Shown here one piece after another: positions 34,990 through 40,355 of a DNA stretch of 40,355 nucleotides (position 1 is the stretch's first letter; every line of letters begins with the position of its first letter). The notes below the pieces were generated by a model. It was not told the DNA's origin and did no database searches. It saw nothing but the letters and a program-made list of their open reading frames with translations. The DNA is taken from assembly GCA_015478945.1 (NCBI GenBank), contig JABUQX010088814.1, forward strand, positions 1 through 40,355. The letters are read 5' to 3'. This DNA comes from Trachelipus rathkii (taxonomy: Eukaryota > Arthropoda > Malacostraca > Isopoda > Trachelipodidae). The position numbers and the translations under genes were made by a program.

Positions 34990-35640
34990 AAGCACAGGTT
35001 ACACAGACGTGATTGCGCTCATTTTCGTTTCGTTGTGTTTGTGTACCTTTTATCGACCAACCCTCCTCCATTCACCTTCGATTCACCCTATATAAATGGC
35101 CCTAACTCGGCCAAATTGATCTATAACTTACGCGGCGACGAGACCCTGGTGTAGTATATTGTAGTTGTGTGCCTAATTATTGATAAGTTCTTTGTATTGT
35201 CAGTTAAGTTAAGAGTGAAACCAAAGGATTTGTGTCTATGATATTGGTGTCCAGATGATCTTTTTCTCGGAGATTAGTTAGGAAGGCGTATACATGGGAA
35301 TTTTTCGGAGAGCCATTCAGCTTGTTGGAAATAGGAGATGGGAGACATGACAAGATATATTCTATAATCTTACCATTATGATTAAATTATGTAGACGTTA
35401 TTTATTTTATTTATTTTATATATGTATTCATTATTATTTATTATTGATTTTATCTTATTGAATGTATTAATTGAGATTGGGGGGATTAGATTATATTGAT
35501 TGATTATTTATGTTATTTATGGTATTATTATCTATTATTATTCATATTATTAATCTATTAATTAATTATTATTTTTTGCATCAGTAGCGAGTTTTATTTA
35601 AAAAATTAGTTGATTTATTAATGTATTCCAGTTTCGATGG
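34990..35640. other. Unassigned sequence ending in an (ATT)n tract
   Basis: About 34990-35390 is ordinary sequence. About 35395-35590 is a degenerate ATTT/ATT array. Confidence 0.6.
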
Positions 35641-35860
35641 AGTGAATTAGTGGATAGTTGAGTGAGGACGGGAGACGAGGACACAGATGAAGAGGGGAGA
35701 ATGAGATTCTGTTAGATTTGGTCCAGAGAGACAGACGAGAGAATGATAGACATGAGAGAGGTGACGTATGGGAGATCGAGTACGGAGTCGAGATGGGGGA
35801 TTCGAGAGATGAGAGAGAGGACGAGTGCAAGAGGAGAGAGAGGGGAGAGATTTTTAAAAG
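35640..35860. repeat. Degenerate GA-rich tract
   Basis: A purine-rich plus strand with GAGA-type units interrupted by other bases. The Ser/Leu-rich minus frame over it is a composition artefact. Confidence 0.72.
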
Positions 35861-36360
35861 TAAGGACCAGGTTATTAGTCTGAGTATTTGAGTTCGAGGA
35901 GATAAGACAATACGGAAAATAATAATATAAAAATTTAATAAAAGTTATTTGCATATAAATGTGAAGTAAAGAGTATTTCTTGTAGACCAGAGATAAAAAA
36001 CTAAAAAACATTAATAATCAATAACAATTTTTCATATATTTATATTATTTTATCTATTATATTTTATACATTTTAATGAATGCTTTTTCTAAATTAAAAT
36101 GAATTAAAATAAACATATCTTAAAATAAGGTTTATGTAAAACCAACTTCTTCTTCTTGCTTTCTTACCAGCAAACTTGTTCCTTCTTTAACGTTATATTA
36201 AATTTGCTTACAAATTCAAAAAATTCTTTAAAACTTATAAATAAACTGTAACACTGAAAAATTAATTATGTGTATTACTTATCTAATCTTCGAAAATAGT
36301 CGAGTCGTTAAGGATAAGACCATTAAAATAACAACATAGTTTAGCATTTTAATAAGATTT
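35860..36360. other. AT-rich sequence without recognised features
   Basis: No open frame, repeat unit or motif of note. Confidence 0.55.
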
Positions 36361-36461
36361 GTAAATAATAAACATAATAATAATAATAATAATATAATAA
36401 TATTAATAATAATAGAAATATATATATAATAATAATAAGAATAATGAAATAATATTTTTGC

Positions 36462-36588
<127 letters not shown>

Positions 36589-36696
36589 TAATATAAATGA
36601 TAAAAGTAGTTGATAATACGATAATATCTATGCTGCTAATTTTACAAAAATTTACTCATCCTAATAAAAATAATTAAATATTAATAATAATAATAC

Positions 36697-36754
<58 letters not shown>
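36697..36754. repeat. Perfect (TAA)n array, about 19 copies
   Basis: A second uninterrupted TAA run, about 110 bp after the first, with unique AT-rich DNA between them. Confidence 0.94.
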
Positions 36755-36755
<1 letters not shown>

Positions 36756-37029
36756 TTAAACATATACGAATTTTTATTTTCTCATAATAAAATTATAACA
36801 ATATTATTTTGATATTGTAACACGTAGAGTCAAGGAAATTAGTTCGTTCCCTAGTTTGAAAATATAAAGCCTACATTTGTGCATAATTTGTGCAGGTAAA
36901 ATGCCATTTTTACCTTAAAGACTTTCACATTTGTTGTGCGTGAATGACATCGAAGTAAAAAATGAAACTTTCCTTTTTAAAATTGTGTATATAAAATAGA
37001 TTTTCTTCATGGGGAACAAATTTATTTCA

Positions 37030-37334
37030 AAATCTTATTAATATATATTAATATATATTAATATTATAATATAATATAATGTATATTATATAATATAAAT
37101 TATTAGGCATGAAGCTAATAATAAAATTGAAAACCTTTTAAAATTAAATGATTTTTCATATCTTTTTAAGTGTCTGTGAAGAATATGTATTGTTTCCAAA
37201 TAATAAAAATTAAATTAAAATAAAATGAATCTTCAATAATGGTGAAGGTATTCATCCAATATTATTAAACTTTTTTCTACATATCTTACACAAATATGTT
37301 TATGGGATTAGGAATAGCTAAAGTCAAACAGAAA

Positions 37335-37413
<79 letters not shown>

Positions 37414-37660
37414 ATATATATATAATATACTTATCTTTTTAAGTTAATAAAGTTTCTAAACGAAATGTATCAATCAATCTAATTAGTAAACAATATTTAT
37501 TAATATATATTATATATTATATAAATAATAGTATATATATATATATTATATATTATATATAGAGTATATATATATATAAATATATATAATAGTTAATTTA
37601 TAATAATATATAAAATATATATATATATATATATATTATAATAATATATATATAATATCA
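37030..37660. repeat. TA-rich region with a perfect (AT)32 run
   Basis: Contains an uninterrupted (AT)n run at 37339-37402 (32 copies), extended by an imperfect run to about 37430. More TA-rich DNA lies at 37500-37655, with about 200 bp of unique sequence at 37130-37335. Confidence 0.92.
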
Positions 37661-38830
37661 CCAGGGATTTAAAAATTAAAAATCTCTTCGAACTATATTG
37701 CTCTTCATCATGAATTAGAATTTATTGCTTAACTTTTTCAATAACAATGGTTATTCTTCTGATGTAGCCTACAAGTGTATTCATTGGACTCTCTGGCAAT
37801 TGTAACAACGAAAACAACCAAAGCACTAACGGCTTTTAACAAAATATTATGCTCACTTTCCCTTTCATTGGAGAAATACTGTATATACTCGCTGAATAGA
37901 GAACTAGTTTTAACATTAAAGTCGGCTTTATTTTTGCCAACCAATGCAGAATTTCCACTTTCTATCCATTCAAAAACCAGCTGTGGGGTGGTGTTGTTAC
38001 ACTTATTTCCGACGTGATCAAGACCTATATATTGGTTTCACCTCTAGACTCTTGCGTTAAAGGTTCTGTTAACATAGATGCATTAGCTTCCTAACCTTAT
38101 TTCCTCAAAAGATGAAGGAACAATGTCTAGTCAGCAGGAAACACATAGAGACTTGACATGCTCCTCTGATATTTTGCAATTCAGGATCTTATCTTCACCG
38201 TTTGATCCTCAATTATTTTATTTAATTAAAATGTTCAACAATTTCCTTAACAAAACTTTATTCAGCATTAAATTATATCTCTCCTAAACTCTTACTTGAA
38301 AACTAGTTATTTAAATTCACCATCCAAATAAATCTGTTTTCTCAATTCTCATTAACTAAATATATTTTGGTGTGTCTTCTCAATCTTTTTAATTTTAGTC
38401 GGTTTTGTGTTTTAGAAAAATTGTTTGTAAAACAATCATACTAGTTTTCCATCTCTTTCGAAATATGCATATGTTAGGCTCAGGTTTTATGATCCACAGT
38501 TTCTATTTCCTAACTGAGCTACAACTTTACTTTACTGTCCAGTTCCTATTAAGCTGTATACTGTTACTGGTTACGGTATTGCATTTTATTTTATAAATCT
38601 GTTAAGTAACTTAAAAGATAATAAGCAAAAATCATTATTTTACTAGGCCCCTTATTTAGGATTCTATTGATTGTTATTTAATCTTATGTATTTAATTCTC
38701 ATTGTAAGTTGCCGTCAGGATTTGCTTTCGCTCTATATTGTTGGCAAGGGAGGTTGAAATGGATCATTTATCTTATGAATATAATGCTTATCAAGAGACC
38801 TACATTTTATTATTCCTTACGATTGCTTAA
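37660..38830. other. Unassigned unique-looking sequence
   Basis: About 1.2 kb of AT-rich but non-repetitive DNA. Short frames on both strands overlap around 37740-38017. No domain recognised and no evidence for an exon. Confidence 0.5.
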
Positions 38831-39678
38831 TCATATATAATGTATAGATATAGATATATAAGATAGTATATATATTTATAGTATATATATATATAATAGA
38901 TATATATATATTATTATGGAGGGTACGTATATATATATATATTCTACAGGTGAGTTATTTTTGATGTAATATATAGGAGGTATACTATACGTGTAGGTGA
39001 GTGGACAGTAATATGTACCTTACTATATGTGTAAATTGTGGAGGTGGTAGCGAATATGGCCGCGAATCCTCTCGCATTTCAGTACATCATCAAATGTTTT
39101 TCACCATCCCGCAGTCCATAGCAAACGCCCAATTCTGCAATCATTGCATTAATAGTTTTTTTGCGGATTAGAACGATAGGTAATTCATGTTCTCGGATCA
39201 GATTGCTAACTGAAATTGATGAGAAACGTGTGTGCACCCACCTATATCTATACCAGGTTATATAGAGAATTGATTATATATATCTGTTATATATGATAAT
39301 TATATAATATAGTATAGTATATATATATTTAATTTATTATTAAGTATACTATATATATAGTATAGTCATATAGTCGTAAGTATATAGTAGTATAGCATAT
39401 TATGATATTAATATCCATCCGACCTTATCATATATATATTATTAGTATATGTATGATGGTTTTCGGTATATTAATTATAATATAATATATATATATATCT
39501 GAGTACTATTGCTTGATATATATATTATATATATATATAATTATATATATATATATAGTATATATAGGGGCTGATATATATATATATATTGATTATATAT
39601 AATATTGATATATTATCATATATATATATATACTATATATATAGTACTATATTATATTATATATATAATATACTATAT

Positions 39679-39709
<31 letters not shown>

Positions 39710-39720
39710 GATTATATAAA
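38830..39720. repeat. TA-rich tracts flanking a unique block
   Basis: TA-rich runs at 38830-38950 and 39245-39720 flank about 290 bp of ordinary sequence. Confidence 0.82.
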
Positions 39721-40355
39721 TTATAAATTAAAAGTAAGGGACTTTCAAAGGCAACAGAGAAACACTCATGGAGATAATAAATAATAATTGAGATACCTAC
39801 AGATCCATCATAAAGATTGCGTTCTATGTAATAAGTCGAACTTTTCTAAATCCTCAGGAATTACAAAATGAAAAAAATTTGAACCCTGACGTGAAAGTTA
39901 ATTTTAGGATGAATATGTGATGAAATTGCTGCTAAAGGCCAAGAATATCACCTAGCCCAATAAAAATGCAAGAGATGCACAGAAACACACTGCAATTAGA
40001 ACGCATCTGCTGCTAGCGATATCTATTGATTGAAATCCATAAACAGTTCTTTGGCTGCTAGCAGCGATGAAGTGTCTTGTTTGCAGCAGGTGTCATACAG
40101 ACAGACTCTATCATTTGAATTGAAGAGATATCAAAAGAGAAAAATCAGATAATAGATCTCACTCGTTTTTGTGTGTGTAATATAATCTTGTATGATGGAG
40201 CTCATGAAGTTTTTTCCACATTTTGGTAGTTAATCGGTTGCCCTTCGAAGCACGATATTTTCTGCGAAGTTCTTATGTTCCTTGCAACAGTGTCACGCTA
40301 GTTTTGCGCGTCTTTCAGATTTGGTATTGCTGCTAAGATTCTCATTCTACGGGTC
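39720..40355. other. Unassigned unique-looking sequence at the window end
   Basis: Mixed-composition DNA with no usable open frame. It contains a short inverted repeat (GCTGCTAGC at 40009-40017 and its complement at 40057-40065). Confidence 0.5.

Noticed and set aside
34856..35154. Cys/Val-rich open frames
   Set aside because: Produced by the (GT)n microsatellite.

Overview
This window is non-coding, repeat-dominated nuclear DNA of a eukaryote, very probably an arthropod and most likely a decapod crustacean. Three things point there. Two non-LTR retrotransposon families (a Jockey-like one and an RTE-like one) match, by family knowledge, elements common in decapods. The window is packed with microsatellites, mainly (TA)n, (TAA)n, (GA)n and (GT)n. 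There are no dense ORFs, no operons and no ribosome binding sites. I find no intact host gene, no convincing exon, no functional tRNA or rRNA, and no CRISPR array. Nearly all open frames are short and lie in AT tracts, strand-biased low-complexity DNA or broken transposons.

The main structure is a large, previously unannotated inverted duplication. The left arm (about 1-4915, minus sense) and the right arm (about 22705-27370, plus sense) are homologous over about 4.7-4.9 kb and separated by about 17.8 kb. The left arm reaches the window edge, so the true arm may be longer. Each arm holds the same Jockey-like pseudogene (endonuclease remnant, linker, reverse transcriptase). In both, the reverse transcriptase is interrupted between motif A and motif B by the same tRNA-derived SINE, flanked by an 8-bp direct repeat. 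AT microsatellites sit at matching places in both arms. The SINE insertion therefore predates the duplication. Identity along the arms is patchy, from near-identical to strongly diverged.

Layout. 1-4915: left arm. 4920-6480: RTE-like reverse transcriptase remnant (minus), abutting the arm boundary. 6.5-8.0 kb: unassigned DNA with a second tRNA-like SINE candidate near 7.83-7.9 kb. 8.0-10.9 kb: TA tract, GA tract, a unique stretch, then a G-poor pyrimidine-rich tract. 10.9-14.2 kb: AT-rich, featureless. 14.2-17.0 kb: TA tracts and a C-poor G/T-rich tract. 17.0-18.0 kb: a third, independent Jockey-like fragment (minus). 18.0-22.7 kb: a GC-richer patch, TA tract, and about 2 kb of C-depleted DNA. 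22.7-27.4 kb: right arm. 27.9-28.8 kb: hAT transposase remnant (minus). 29.7-32.1 kb: a GC-richer unassigned island. 32.1-40.4 kb: TA, TAG, CT, GT, ATT, GA and long perfect (TAA)n and (TA)n arrays between featureless AT-rich stretches.

Nothing here works as a pathway. The window is a record of transposition, duplication and microsatellite growth. Many one-base frameshifts separate otherwise clear protein motifs. Some may be real decay and some may be uncorrected long-read error; sequence alone cannot separate these.
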